From contig NC_035791.1 of the NCBI RefSeq assembly GCF_001653235.2, positions 2,790,001-2,854,000 on the forward strand: a stretch of 64,000 nt of DNA. The letters are read 5' to 3'. The position numbers and the translations under genes were made by a program. Source of the stretch: Pochonia chlamydosporia 170. Lineage: Eukaryota; Ascomycota; Sordariomycetes; Hypocreales; Clavicipitaceae. Positions within the stretch are counted from its first letter, which is position 1. The number at the start of each line of letters is the position of its first letter. The notes below the pieces were generated by a model. That model did not search any database. It saw only the letters and a program-made list of their open reading frames with translations, and was not told the DNA's origin. Shown piece by piece: positions 9,833-22,071 of the stretch.

Positions 9833-12094
9833 GGCAAAATGCTAGAATATTTTTAGAGCAAGATTTTTCTGCAGCAGAAGCAACAAGCGATCCATGACCG
9901 TTAGGCTCGCTTATCAGCAATGTCAGCTACAGCCTTGAACACTATTATGCCTTGTGCATCACAGATAATGCTACTGCTGCGACCATCGAGGCAGCCAAAT
10001 GAACCACAACTGCGGCCAGGAATGGAAATTTCCCGAGCCAGCCATAGACACAGACAAACTTGAACTGTACCATACTGTGCAATCGCGATGATCAGTTTTG
10101 AACCCTACAAAAACTCAATATCAATAAACACCTCTCAACCCACTCAAAAGAAAACCTCTCATCCTCATCTCTACTACAAGCGACTCATCGTCCTTTCCTC
10201 AGCCGAGCAACATCAACTTTGAAACGGACAGCGGGCCCGGAAAGTGGACCCAGATCCAGGGGAGAAGCAAACCGCCCCTTGTCTCCCTCGAGATCATCCC
10301 AACGTGCAACATCTCAACACCGTGATCAACCCAGCCAACGATTGTCTCCTTCGGCCAGCGGGTCCCGCCAACTCACCTTCTAGACTTGTCACAAAGACCG
10401 ATGGCAGATCATTTCTTCGGCCTTTTGTGTCCCGCCCATCAGATCTGCCATTGATCGACAGCTGAGGAGATTTTGTTCAGGACCTCATCTCATGTTTCAC
10501 CCAGGCTGCATAAATAAGATCTCGCACCCCCAGCAGGGTTATTGTACCATGACAGCTAGGAGACCAAACATTCTCCAACGTGGAAGAAATTAAGGGCAAA
10601 GATGTTGTGAGAAAGAAAACTACTTGACATTCTGCTGCTATCACGTCCAGCATCATTGTGTATCCCGACTGGCACACACAACCCCTGAATGCATCTTTTG
10701 AGTCCTGCTACCTCGCCTATCATTTTCACCTTTCCGACAAGAGAATCTGAAGAGGGGAATAACTGTATTCTCAAACGTACAGTAATATCTTTGCTGGGCT
10801 GATTTTCAAAAGCAACTTGTCTGATCCAATAGTTCATCCTTTCCCTCGCATCCCGACGACCGCCAACAAGGTCTATCCTTGTCTTTCTCGAAATACACCA
10901 GACAACTTGCTCTACCAACGGCCGAAACCAGGCATTTCCCGTAAACTTGAGTGTCTATGGACCGGGACGTTCGGTTGCAGCCCGTTGCTTGACATGCGTG
11001 CCGCTAATCTCCCGTCCTGTCCAGTCATGTGCCCCAAATACCGACGACGTCGTCTTGTTTGAGGCAGTATCCATTTAGCCAAGCTCTCCCCTTATAAAAT
11101 CCGCACCTGTCACTCCTCTTACACACGACCCAGCAACATGACATGTGCGCGTCACATTTGACAGTTTGATGTGATTCAATGCCATCTATTATAATATAAA
11201 TCATATTCAAATCGTACAAGTACAATGAGAAAAAATAGACACAAAAAGCCTTGAACAGACCCAAGAGCAAGAATATACCGCTCAAGAAGAAACCTCTAAA
11301 TACTGAAAAATGTAACAACGCCTGAGTGGGCCGAATGATGGGGGCCTCATGCATGGGTTGGCAAATAATAAGTAACCTGTACGTTTTGGTGAAGCAAAAA
11401 CCGCAACAGGAGTGGGATTAAATCAATTCCCTTCCCATTCCTTCAACTTCCTCCTTACTTCGTGCTCCCTGTGCACGTGGTTCTGTTCGTCCATGTGAAA
11501 ACTTCAACTCCATTTGTTCCTCTTTTTTGTCGCCGCCGGGAAAACGCCACTTGGCTATAGTGACGGTTCACTAAGCCTGAACAACAAACCAAATGTATCC
11601 TGGCATGTACCATCCAAGGCAACGAACACCATCAAACAAGACCGGTCATCATGTAAGTCTTGACGCTCATTCTTGTTTGTAAGCCGTGAGGACGGATACC
11701 ATCAGCATGCTTTCGTGTTCTCATCTGAGCTTGCCAAACAGACAAAAAGTCATAACTTTTCCTCTCCTTTCAACTCTTCTTGAACCATGAAGTCATGCAG
11801 AGAATGGGTATTAATATGTCATAGGGAAAGTAACTCGAATCATCGCAATACGCCGAATCCAGGGAGCTGTTGTGTAGTCTCCGCATATGCTTGGTCTGTT
11901 CCGCGTTATCGTCTCCGATGTATAAACGCCGCAATAACCCTAATGCGAGTAAATCTCATCACGAGTTTTTTTTTTGTGTTTTGTGGTGAGGCTGTCGCCA
12001 TCTCATACCACGTCCGAGTCATCGCTTCAACAAAGGATAGCGATCCCGTTCGCCTGACAGTGTAGGTAATTATAAGCGAAACCTTTAAGTAGGC
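9833..12094. other. Gene-poor stretch
   Basis: About 2.3 kb between the probable 8-Cys gene and the 3' end of the mannosyltransferase gene. Open frames are short and have no protein character. A CA/CT-rich stretch at 10130-10220 resembles a fungal promoter or 5' leader, but I find no credible gene start after it. Confidence 0.4.
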
Positions 12095-13621
12095 TCATAG
12101 CTTAACCCATTTGCCTGTCAGTTTGAACCAGATGACAGCAATCAAATCTTCCTTGAAACGCTCCCAGGGATTTCTGTTCAGCCAATAACTGAACTCTCGA
12201 TAGTGGTACATTTCGCCCCAACAGTCTCGGCCCCATTCACAACCAGCCATGTTGACAACAAAGTCACGCTCATACTGATTGTAGTGGAATCGAGTGTTGT
12301 TCTTGCCGCTGCCATCGCCACATGCGGCGGGAGGGAAACTGTTGATCTTTCGCTGGGGTAGGAAACCGGTGTGTTCCCGCACCCAAGCGTGATTCTCGTA
12401 GAGTGTCTCCAAAGCATCCTGCTCTTTGTGCTCCCATGCCATGTGTTTCTGCTCGTAAGCCACTGGATCCCACCAGACGTCCAAAAGGCGCTCAGTCCAG
12501 GCACTACGGCGCATGAAGAAGGAGCCCAAGTTGAACCCGGCGCAATCCTGAGAGAGAAGCATATTCACCGAGTTGACGTTGCCGTCTCCCACTGCGCTCA
12601 AAGCGGATTGATCAAGATACGGATACGTAAGCGGATGAGTGATGTTGAGCGGATTATATTCGTTGATGTCGCGGTACACGTTGCTTTGCAGGTTGTTGAA
12701 GAGATGGTCCTGCAGAGAGTACGAGGGCTCCATTACATACGTGTTCAGATCGAGCCACCAAAACCTAGCATCTTGTTAGTTAAAGTCCCTCGGGAAATTT
12801 ACCGGTGACGTCTAAAAGCCACCCGCAACATACCATTCAGCGTTGGGGTATTTCCTCATGGCGCTTCGAACGTAATCAACCTTTTCCCAGCTTTCTCGCC
12901 ATTCGTGAGCATACTTCTTTCTAGTCTTCATGTCGACGATTTCGAGGTCGTAACCCCATCTGGTGGCGTATTTTCGCTTGTTTCGTACACTGTCGCGCTC
13001 AATTGCCCATTCACGAGCTCCCTTCCACTCCATTACACCACCTCCCACATTGGCAGCGAGGATGATGACGAACTTTGAGCCTCCACCACCCCAATTGGCC
13101 CTTCGATACAAATGTACAAGGGCTACGTGAATCCGCTGTTAGAATCGTATCATTCAAATCACCCGTAACATTCCGTACGGTCGTGAGGCAAAGTACTTAC
13201 GAGAATGGTAAAATATGTATAGGCAAAGCAAAAAGATTAAGACAATGAGCAGTCTGATCTTCAGCTTTCGACCCATGCGGCCGAAGATGGAACGTATTCT
13301 GCCAATTAAAGGAATATTCTGACCTGGCCACTGTCCGCGGTTCGGTTTGTCCCTGCCGCCATGTCGTGAATCTGTATTGCTGGAGTTGAATCGAGGAAGG
13401 CTGCTTGATATGCGTCGCATATGACGAGTGAAAAATCCTTGATTATGTGTCGCAAACGACGGGTAGCCATTGGGGCCGAGATGTCGCATCTTTGCGGATT
13501 CCCAGTGTACGGGGCCAGAAGTGGGAGCGTTGGCTGGACTTGATCTGCCGCTGTTGATATTCAAGCCAGGGCTGGACCATCCACCACCGGGCACCGGTGA
13601 TGGACTACGCGATAAGGACAT
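12095..13621 (-). CDS. MNN10: Golgi alpha-1,6-mannosyltransferase subunit, GT34 (Mnn10/Mnn11-type)
   Basis: A three-exon gene (13621-13201, 13122-12834, 12764-12095; donors GTAAGT and GTATGT) for 459 residues. It is a type II Golgi membrane enzyme: a Ser/Pro-rich cytoplasmic tail of about 117 residues, one transmembrane segment at about 121-138 (KIRLLIVLIFLLCLYIFYHS), then the lumenal GT34 domain. Family marks include SKFVIILAANVGGGV, the YDLEIVDM segment, the Asp-rich nucleotide-sugar site WFWWLDLNTYVMEP, DCAGFNLGSFFMRRS and FLPQRKINSFPP. In yeast, Mnn10 and Mnn11 belong to the M-Pol II complex that extends the alpha-1,6-mannose backbone of N-glycans. I chose the start MSLSRSPSPVPGGGW at 13621; an in-frame ATG ten codons upstream (13651) is also possible. 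All junctions keep frame. Whether it is Mnn10 or Mnn11 cannot be settled here. Confidence 0.85.
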
Positions 13622-16600
13622 TGAAGTAGCTGGAGTACCTGGGCACGACATGTTGTGTCAGTTTCGTCTCAAGATCATCCAAGTTACGCAAAGGCGTACG
13701 ACTCGACAGGTAACCAGCGGGAACACAGTCCCACAGCCATCTCTCAAGATCTGAAATGACTTGCAAGCAACGTACCAGGAACTGGCGAGAGTGGTGCCTT
13801 GTTTGCCTGTTTGGGGTAAATGGCAAGTAGATTGCCAGATCTCTGTTCGCTCAGAGTGTGGGTTCCGGCCGAGGAGCGTCGTCGGTGGTGAGATGGGACG
13901 GGCCGGTCGCTGAAGGAGCTCGAGGAGCCGGCGGTCAGCTTTGGAGAAGCCAGCTTGACTGTTTAGACGTCGTTTATCGAGTGTGTGAGGTTCGCTTGGT
14001 GGTGTTGCGCAAGGCCACCATGAGCAGAGGCGGAGCAGGATCCGGCAGCGAAATCGACGGAATGTCCGTAATACTGGCTTGGTGCCTCGAATCGAATGCG
14101 TGACCGAAATGGCCCTTGTAATGATAAAAAGACAACAGAGCGCGGCGCACAAACAATCCTCTTGGCTCTTGCGTCCCTTTTCCCCAAGGGGGTGTCGTTC
14201 CGGACGAAAAGGGTTATCACCTCGCTCGCAATGTGACAGCAAAAAAAATCCGGTGGAACTGCCTGCGAATAGCGCGAAGGGCAGAGCAGAGCACAGGGCC
14301 ACCAGTGGAACTCGGCACGAACGATGGGATCGTGTCAGAGCACCCAACTGGTAGCAGAATCGTGTGATACTATCGCGGTGATGTTAAATCGAAGGTTTGG
14401 AGGCTGAGTTGCGGTGCCACGAAGATATTATCTGTCGGCTTGGCTGTCGTAACCACTGGGATGGGGGCGATGCTGGTTGACGCAAGACGTCGAGTGAGAT
14501 CAAATGAGCCCGGGCGGAAAAGTGGCTTAGATTGCAGGTAACGCTTTGAGCAACTCTTTGAGGTGTGGTTGGCTGGGCCACAATTGACGTTGAGGGGGGG
14601 TCCTAGGCTCGTGGCTTCGAGGGTTCATGGGAGAAAGGGATGCCGGTACTCATCAATTCATGTAGAAACCTCGTATCTGCGAAGTCCGCGACGTCTGCAA
14701 CGTTGGCTTTTGTGGGCGGTGACTGGAGGACGTTTTTTTCCTGGGCAAGCGGCCAGCAGACTGACTGGGTCTTGGTTGGTGTGTGCTTGGGCAGAAGTAG
14801 CGGATGTATTGGCTTCTTGCCAGATTGTCTACTCCGTGCTTTTTTTTTTTTTCATTATTATCCAACCAAAAGATGAACTGCAAGGTGAGACTCGGTGCTC
14901 TGTGCTCCCTGTATCTAACTGTGCCACCAACCGGTACAGTATGGAAAGTCTCGTCGCAGACTCCAGTCTGGTGTGAAATTCGCGGCAGCCACCGTGGCAG
15001 TTTGCCCCCGATGCCAAGCTGGGATTAGCTGCTCTTCAGGGAAGAATAGCCTGTACGAGACGTGAGCTAAAACATGCGGTATGTTGAGAATAGCGCCGCA
15101 ATAAGACCAATTAAGGTGCGACGGCAGAACGTGGGCCGCCGCTGAAGACAGGGTCTGTAGATTGCGGTGGGAATGTGAGAGAAAAAAAAAATATCGTCTG
15201 TTGGTTTGTTGCACTTTGGCCAGGGGCTGAGGAAGCTTGGCTCTCGTCAGCTTATCCGAAGCCAACTCTCACCAGACATCAAGTGCCTCGACAAGGGGGG
15301 AAGATAAAGAAACCGTACAAGTCGTAATTGAATTTAGACTTTTGGCGTCCCAATGACTTCGATGATGTCAAGTCCTCTGGTGCCGAAACTATGCACTATT
15401 TGCTGGACATGTAAGCCCACCTCGTAAAGCGTCTGGTGCATGTGGTTCAATGTTGGGAATTATCGAGACTGGTAGTTGTGTAACATGAAGCATTCCCCAG
15501 CCAACATTGCATTGCAGGTTGGCCAATGTTGGGGTAATAAATTCAAAGGTGCATGATGCCTGGTCTGGTCTGTGCCGGCAGGGGCGACCGTAACAAACAA
15601 CAAACTGCCAATTCGCTCGTTCCAGTCTTTTGAATGATGCGGTTACAATCAATGATGTGCACCAGACTGCAGTTGCCCTCAACAACCTACCACCAACATT
15701 GAACCCATTGATCATCAACATGAAGCCATCAATCCAGCTTGCCTGACATCTAGTTAATTACCCCAAGGCGCATATGAGGGGCATCAACACTCATTTATTG
15801 CCCGCATCCTGGACGTTACCCGGACAGTTATCATCCTGCATGCATATTGCATCATTGTCACAGCCATTCTAGATTTTGTTTATTGCCCGCTTCAGGGTCC
15901 ATCCCTCTTTGCGTACTGCGCAGGTTGGCAACCCAGATACCGTTCAGCTCTGCGGACGCTGCCATCTCCTAACGTCGACCTTCAGCCGTTCGTTCAAGAC
16001 CTCGACTCAATATTTGGTCCACTAGTAGGGCCTGGCGCCTTGCAGACCTGGAACCATTTTTCGTGTCCCGTAATGCAGTCAAATGGAGCTACTGTACAGT
16101 ATTATCTGTGCCCATAACAAGGAGTTTAAATCCCTCTGTGAGGACAGACCGGGGTTGAAAGCCACGCTGGCTAGACGTTGTCTCAAATCGTTTCTGTCGC
16201 GAGGAACAAGAAATTTGTGGATAACAATGAACCCATTCGACTTGTCGTGGCCATTTCGGCCGCTCCCAGTGGTTGTCACCGCCGTTCCGCCAAGACTCTC
16301 CTGCTTCGTACTAATAAAAGATTGCGGATTCCACTTGAATCTAGCACTAAAGCAGTACTAGCTACAATGCCGCACTGATGGACCCAGTTGGCCCTTTTCC
16401 ACAGTAATAATAAATGCTAATGCGCTCTTGTAGTGCCTTTAGTGGCATATGCCCAGCAACTTTGACCGAGCGCAATCTCGCGGTCCCCGTCGCCGAAATC
16501 CCAAATTCGGATTACTACATCCGAACCTCCTTCTTTGTCGCTTTCAACCTCAAGTTTGGTTGGAGTTGGCATTGGCGGAGCGATAGTACAGTCTTCGGTC

Positions 16601-18618
16601 TTGCCCCAACGGTGGGCAAGCTTTGGGCAAAACTACACAGTGGAAGAAGAAAATACCGTCTCTATTCCCCAACCCCTGATTCTCGGCAGTTCGATGCATC
16701 AAAGGGGCCGACGGCCGGGGCGACCAACACGCATCTCGTCACCATTGTGAGATAATGGGATAGTACGCATAAATTTAAAGCCCCAACGTTGGATGTGGCT
16801 GTTGATCGAGTGATGATCCAACATGCTATTGCTGCTAGATCTCTGTTGGATGGTCCTTTCTGGCCACATGTTGAGTCTCCTGCCAGTTGTCTGGTTTTGG
16901 CAATCAATGTCGTGTGACATTGAACCGCTTCTGTGTCGTTCTTGCGCCGGTGGGAGAGGCTCAGAGAGCCCATGGAGAGTGTACGCGCCGCCGGTGCATG
17001 TAAGAGGTATCGGAGGCAGGTGACGAGGCACAGTCACCAACTTGTGTTGGTTTGCTTTGTTCAGGGGAACGGAGACCCGTTATCATCATAACATCTCAAA
17101 TCCTCGGGGTAGAATATCAACATTGGTTTGCCAACAGTGCCCTTCCAAGAGTGGGACTGGTGAGCAAGTCAATGGTTGGGGTGCCACGTTTTGCAACGAT
17201 GGCTGGCCACGCAATATATTGACCAAGTGCACATGATGCTACCGTTGAGGCTGAAGTGGTGGTGTTCGCCACGGCGCATCTCACGGAGAAAGCTATCCGA
17301 GATCGTCGAGTGCAATCCCAGTCCGCTGTGAGCAGATCTGTCTCCCAGATTCACTTACAGAAGCCCCGGACGGCTTCATGCTCCTCTATTCAACAAAGAT
17401 CGACCATTGCACACCGCTGGCACACTGCACATCAACGTTCTTGGCACCCATGTGTGCACAACATCTGGCCCCTGGCCCGCACCGTATTGTAGCTTCTCTC
17501 TTGACGCTTGCCGTCATGCTTGTCCCTTGTGTGACTAATCCATCCGCTCGGGTTGCGGCGAGTTTGATTTCCATACCAGTTGCTACTTGCGTCGGTTACC
17601 TACCTAGGCACTTTCCGCAGTCCTGACTTCAAACCAGTATGCATGGTTTGTGGCTTCGAACACAATGTTGGGGAGGTAAAACGGCCCAAACTTTGGCCGC
17701 ACACCAAAAAGCCAGTCTGAAGTCCCAAACGAGCCACCCTAACCCAAATGAAACCGTATGAGGCCGCAAGAGCTGGCCGAGGAGGAACAATTACGACTTG
17801 CCAATATCCAGACGTGAACCATATTCGACGTTCAGGGTAGTTTGACGGCATCAAGAATCCTAGGATGGTCCCCACAACAAACGGCCAATCAGACACCCCT
17901 GCCACGACGGCGCATAGTGACAACCAATAGGATGACAATATTGGCCCTTGGAAGCGCCTTGATCAGACTAGAATCTCAACTTCCATCCATCCACATCCTT
18001 CAAAAGCATTTAGACGCCGACAGCGATGCGAGAACAGACGCGCCGTACCGGGATTCTTTCGCTTCATCTAGTAAACGGTTTCAAACAGCAATCTTGCAAG
18101 GAATAACAAGTGTATTGTGCTGTATTACGCCAGCCATGTTTCTGGCCACTCTGAGGCGGTTGTTGAGGGTTGGGCAGGTGTCAGGTCGTCATGCTCCTAT
18201 TGTCGTGTGATTGTTATTCCCATTCCCATTCCCAACCGTAGTCTCTGCTTCCTCCTCTCCATTCACTCTCGTGTCTAGGCATTGTTTCGTCTTCGTTTCG
18301 AGCCTTGTGCTCTGGTCTTTCATTATTGTCCTGGTCTCTCATTTCTCAACTTCGACTATCATTCCGTGGAGATTTCCTTCGTATTCTTTTTCGTTGACTA
18401 CATTTACTCCTTTCGTTTCCTTCAATGTTTCTTCATTTTTGACTCAGTATACCGACGACGTATTTGACGACGGAATATCGCTAGATTATTGTTTCGTTCG
18501 CTTCCATTTGTGCATCACATACGCTGCTGCGATCTTGTCCAAACAAACTCACCCACAACGCCCGCGAATACAACTCGGATTGTCCCACTCAATCGATTGC
18601 GAATGCAAGAATGCCATC
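13622..18618. other. 5-kb gene-poor region between divergent genes
   Basis: This spans the upstream sides of the mannosyltransferase (-) and the large membrane-protein gene (+). Open frames on both strands read as low-complexity or shifted sequence. It holds poly(T) and poly(A) tracts (14841-14853, 15182-15190), two copies of the word TTCAATGTT in opposite orientations (15446-15454 and 15695-15703), and a GTCTGG tandem near 15563-15573. The last 400 bp are C/T-rich (TTCCCATTCCCATTCCC at 18214-18230), as expected of a fungal 5' leader. Confidence 0.45.
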
Positions 18619-21600
18619 ATGATTCCACCATCGAACTACCATAGCGGTTACCTCGCCCCCACCAACACAAAAGACGTCGACGACTGGGAGGAATGGGAAG
18701 ACGACGATGTCGTCACACCCATAGATGCCGGGGAGCAGGTTCAAATCTGCCAGCCGCCCAACATACCAACGTCAACTCAGAACAGAAACACAAAATCTGC
18801 CACATTGAGAGCCTCCAGAATATCTACAGCCAAAGTTCGTCGAATCAAATCACGTCAAAGGCAAAAGGCACAGAACGCAAAGGCTGGCATTCGCCTCATT
18901 ACTGATATGTCAGTTTTTCGGCGCAATAACCATGTTGCCCATTACATGCGAAGCCCGACTGGCCGGACGGGGAAATTCGTCGATGCCGCTGCTCTGAGAG
19001 CTTTGGAAGGCGAACCTAGTTCCGCGTCAGTTGGCAATTGGAACTGGTTGAAGAGGAGTCATGGCAAGACTCCCGATTCCGCGACACCGGCGCGAGGGGA
19101 CCGAGGAAAGAACCAAGAACTGTCTCCAGAGGACCGTCCTATTGTTATAGGGATCTCGCTGCCATCTTCCGATATGGAAGGTCGGGAAATCAGCCCGCAA
19201 ACGGCCTTGATCAATGACTTGGAGACTCCGTTCCCGCCTACCCAGTCTGACAATTCTCGTCATCAGACGGGAATAGCAACTGGTACACGCCCCCAAAAGT
19301 CTGTTTGGTCTCCAGATACGCCGGATACGTCGTGCTCATTTGAATCGAATGGAGCAGCATCAAGTGTGTACTCGCAACTTACCATGCCAAGACAACTACC
19401 CAAGGAACAAACTCCACCTCCTGTTCCAGAGCTCCCTCCTGGTTACAAGAAGACTGCAAAGGAAAAGGCTCTGAGTCTTGACCTGTCAAAAAACCAACCG
19501 GATGACGATGATAGTGGTACACCATGTACTCTTTTTGAAGAGGATGGTGCTTCAAGTCCGCAGAGACAGCCAAAACCCAGGGGACTTGGCATTAGTCCTG
19601 ATAGTGCGGGCTCAAGATCCCACGGCTGGTGGGATCATGTCGTTACACCCTTTGTTGACAAGAGGATGTCCTTCTCCAGCCGAAAACTCAAAACTGAATC
19701 TCCAAAGTCCCCGAAGTCCCCGAAAATTTATAAGGAGCAGTCAGGAAATTCACCGTGGACAAGCCATGATATCAAGGAAAAGCCTCAAGCAGCACCATCC
19801 CCAAAGGTTGCTCCAGCACCAGTGAAAGCACCAATTGTTCGAGCGCCAACTCCACGTCGAACACCGCCGCCAAGGTCTGATACCAGGACACCAGAGATGT
19901 CGCAACCCAAGTTGATCCAGCCTCCTATCTCGGCTCCTGGGCCAAGTACAAGACAGATGCCTCAGATTGTCATTACTCGTGACAGCACCAGCACATCAGA
20001 TAATCCGCCACCCTACTCGCCACCAAAGAAGAAGCAGGAGGCCAAGTCGATTAGATATCGTGCCGTGTTCCCACCTGGACACCCGCTGCATTCACAGTTT
20101 CCTCCCTCCCCAAGGCCGGCTTCTCCAGGATTGGCCGCTACAATGACTTCTCAGAGAGGACGTCAACTGGAAACTGTTGACCGCACTCCCGCTCTGATTC
20201 GGACACAAACGCCGCCGTTGATTAGTGAACCACTTCCTGTACGAGCTATGGGCACATTTGTGCCCCAGGAGCATGCATACTCTGCCGCAGGAAACAGACA
20301 CAAGATTGAGCGCCAGAGGCGTCGACATGAAAAAGAAGATATTATTGCTCGCCGTGCTGGTGGCTTCTGGAGAGGACGTGGCTGCATGCCCACGGGAGGA
20401 TGTTTCGGACGTACAGGTCGTGAGGGCCGCAAGAGAAGACGGGTCTGGATGGCAATCTGGGGAGGCATTATTTCTCTGATCATTCTTATAATTGTGTTGG
20501 CGGTGTTACTCACACGACGCCACAGCCCTGAGGAAATACCTTCTATTTGGGTCAACTTGACAGACTTTCCGCCTATGCCGACAGGAGTCTTGACGGTTGT
20601 AGGACCAGATAACATCGCGGCCAAATCTGTTTGCACGGCGCCGTCCACACTTTGGAGCTGCTCGCTGCCCAAGGATCAGCAAGCATCGGTTGCCCCATAC
20701 AAGCCAAACCAACCGACTCTGATTATGCAAATTCAGTGGGACAACGGGACTCGTCGGTCATGGAACGTTCCCAACGGAGATCCGCCAACAGCTATATCAA
20801 CTGTAACCCGAAGGGCATTCGGGGCAGCAACATATGCGTTAAGCGTTCTCAAGCGAGCCCCAGTACCAACTGAGTTTACACCCAATCCCGCACCACCCAA
20901 GTTCAAAGAAGTTTGGTTCCTCGGCGAAACAACCGACAACGTCAAGTCTGACCAGAAAGGAGGCGAGCCGGCCCCCTTCTACATAAGTCTCCTCAAATCA
21001 ACAAACGACACGGTTGCAACACCAAGTCTCACCCGCAGAGGAATCAGCCCCAACATCGGCAACACCACGTTCAAAGATCTCATTCCACCACCCGATGTAG
21101 AGAAGGATGGCACGTCAGCCCCAGCGGTCATGATGCCCAACCCCGTCCAGCAACCCATCCGCCTCTTCGACCGAGGTCTACCCACCGAACACTACGGTTT
21201 CTATACCTATTTCAAGCGCACAATCTTCCTCAAATCCGTCAACATCCAGAACAAAACGGACAGCAATATCCCCCTCGACGAAGACGGCGGGTGTCGCAAA
21301 ACAGAGGCATCTCACCTCGTAACATGGGGCGAAACCAGGCTCCATGTGCAGATATGGACGCGAGCACTCTCAAGCAATACGTCTTCTCTGCTGAAACCGG
21401 ATGGAAGTAAGGGGATTGGGGGAACAGGCGAGCTTGTTCGTCCTGGAACGATGCCCTACCCTGTGACTGTCACGCAAGATACTCATGGGGGCGACCCGGA
21501 CAAGAAGCTGGTGTGGGATAGACCTATTGATGATCGGCTGCAGGTGGCGACTACTGAGGCACAGGCGTTTGTGAATGATATGGGAGTTGGAGGAACGTGG

Positions 21601-21690
21601 ATTAACAAGAGGGCTACTGGGGAGGCAAAGTTTGGGGGATTTGATGGTGGCAGTGGAGGGTGTAAGTGTGAGTGGGTGAACTGGGTGTGA
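18619..21690 (+). CDS. Large single-pass membrane protein, proline-rich N-terminal region, unknown function
   Basis: An intronless gene for 1023 residues. The N-terminal about 600 residues are Pro/Ser/Lys-rich and probably disordered, starting with an acidic Trp patch (DDWEEWEDDDVV) and carrying a PPxY motif (PPPY, residues 463-466). A strongly basic stretch (GREGRKRRR) precedes one transmembrane helix at about 609-631 (VWMAIWGGIISLIILIIVLA), which by the positive-inside rule puts the N-terminus in the cytosol (type II). The C-terminal about 390 residues contain at least six N-glycosylation sequons (NLT, NGT, NDT, NTT, NKT, NTS) and end in a Cys/Gly patch (GGCKCEW), as for a lumenal or cell-surface domain. 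I know of no reaction for this fungal family. The frame is open for 136 further codons upstream (to 18211), but that part is C/T-rich leader-like sequence, so I start at MIPPSNYHSG. A PPxY motif suggests recognition by an Rsp5-type ubiquitin ligase; this is inference. Confidence 0.8.
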   Translation: MIPPSNYHSGYLAPTNTKDVDDWEEWEDDDVVTPIDAGEQVQICQPPNIPTSTQNRNTKSATLRASRISTAKVRRIKSRQRQKAQNAKAGIRLITDMSVFRRNNHVAHYMRSPTGRTGKFVDAAALRALEGEPSSASVGNWNWLKRSHGKTPDSATPARGDRGKNQELSPEDRPIVIGISLPSSDMEGREISPQTALINDLETPFPPTQSDNSRHQTGIATGTRPQKSVWSPDTPDTSCSFESNGAASSVYSQLTMPRQLPKEQTPPPVPELPPGYKKTAKEKALSLDLSKNQPDDDDSGTPCTLFEEDGASSPQRQPKPRGLGISPDSAGSRSHGWWDHVVTPFVDKRMSFSSRKLKTESPKSPKSPKIYKEQSGNSPWTSHDIKEKPQAAPSPKVAPAPVKAPIVRAPTPRRTPPPRSDTRTPEMSQPKLIQPPISAPGPSTRQMPQIVITRDSTSTSDNPPPYSPPKKKQEAKSIRYRAVFPPGHPLHSQFPPSPRPASPGLAATMTSQRGRQLETVDRTPALIRTQTPPLISEPLPVRAMGTFVPQEHAYSAAGNRHKIERQRRRHEKEDIIARRAGGFWRGRGCMPTGGCFGRTGREGRKRRRVWMAIWGGIISLIILIIVLAVLLTRRHSPEEIPSIWVNLTDFPPMPTGVLTVVGPDNIAAKSVCTAPSTLWSCSLPKDQQASVAPYKPNQPTLIMQIQWDNGTRRSWNVPNGDPPTAISTVTRRAFGAATYALSVLKRAPVPTEFTPNPAPPKFKEVWFLGETTDNVKSDQKGGEPAPFYISLLKSTNDTVATPSLTRRGISPNIGNTTFKDLIPPPDVEKDGTSAPAVMMPNPVQQPIRLFDRGLPTEHYGFYTYFKRTIFLKSVNIQNKTDSNIPLDEDGGCRKTEASHLVTWGETRLHVQIWTRALSSNTSSLLKPDGSKGIGGTGELVRPGTMPYPVTVTQDTHGGDPDKKLVWDRPIDDRLQVATTEAQAFVNDMGVGGTWINKRATGEAKFGGFDGGSGGCKCEWVNWV

Positions 21691-22071
21691 CAGATCTGAC
21701 GATGAGCATTATTTATGAAACAGGACCTTGTAGAGTCGTCTTGCCCCAGCCGTATCGAGTCAGTCTTTCCTTTGCAAATGCACATTGGGGAAACGCTATA
21801 AAAATTGGAGGATAGGTTGTATTGTACGATGATGTGGCATTTGGGTCCGTTGACTGCCTGCATTTACATAATATTTTATACATTCTCATTTAACTATCAG
21901 TTACACATCACTCAAAATGTTCGTCTCATATACTTACCACGCGCATGTTGTCGTCCAAACTCGTGTAAGTGAGGACCCACCGCGGCCCGTTCTGCAGCCA
22001 CAGCAAACCAACCTCACCTCCAAACCACCAACTTCATCATCACCAAACATCGCCATCAAACAACCACACAC
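21691..22071. other. Intergenic; promoter of QRI7 with an overlapping upstream ORF
   Basis: 381 bp between two plus-strand genes. An ATG at 21917 opens a 122-codon frame that overlaps the QRI7 start out of frame (ends 22285). A transcript beginning before 21917 would have to bypass it, so transcription probably starts after 21917 or the upstream ATG is inhibitory. Its translation is Pro/Ser/Thr low complexity. Confidence 0.45.

Noticed and set aside
13658..14347. Minus-strand ORF of 229 codons upstream of the mannosyltransferase
   Set aside because: The translation has no domain character, is Arg/Cys/Ser-rich in a shifted-frame manner and covers the expected promoter and 5' leader. Chance frame.
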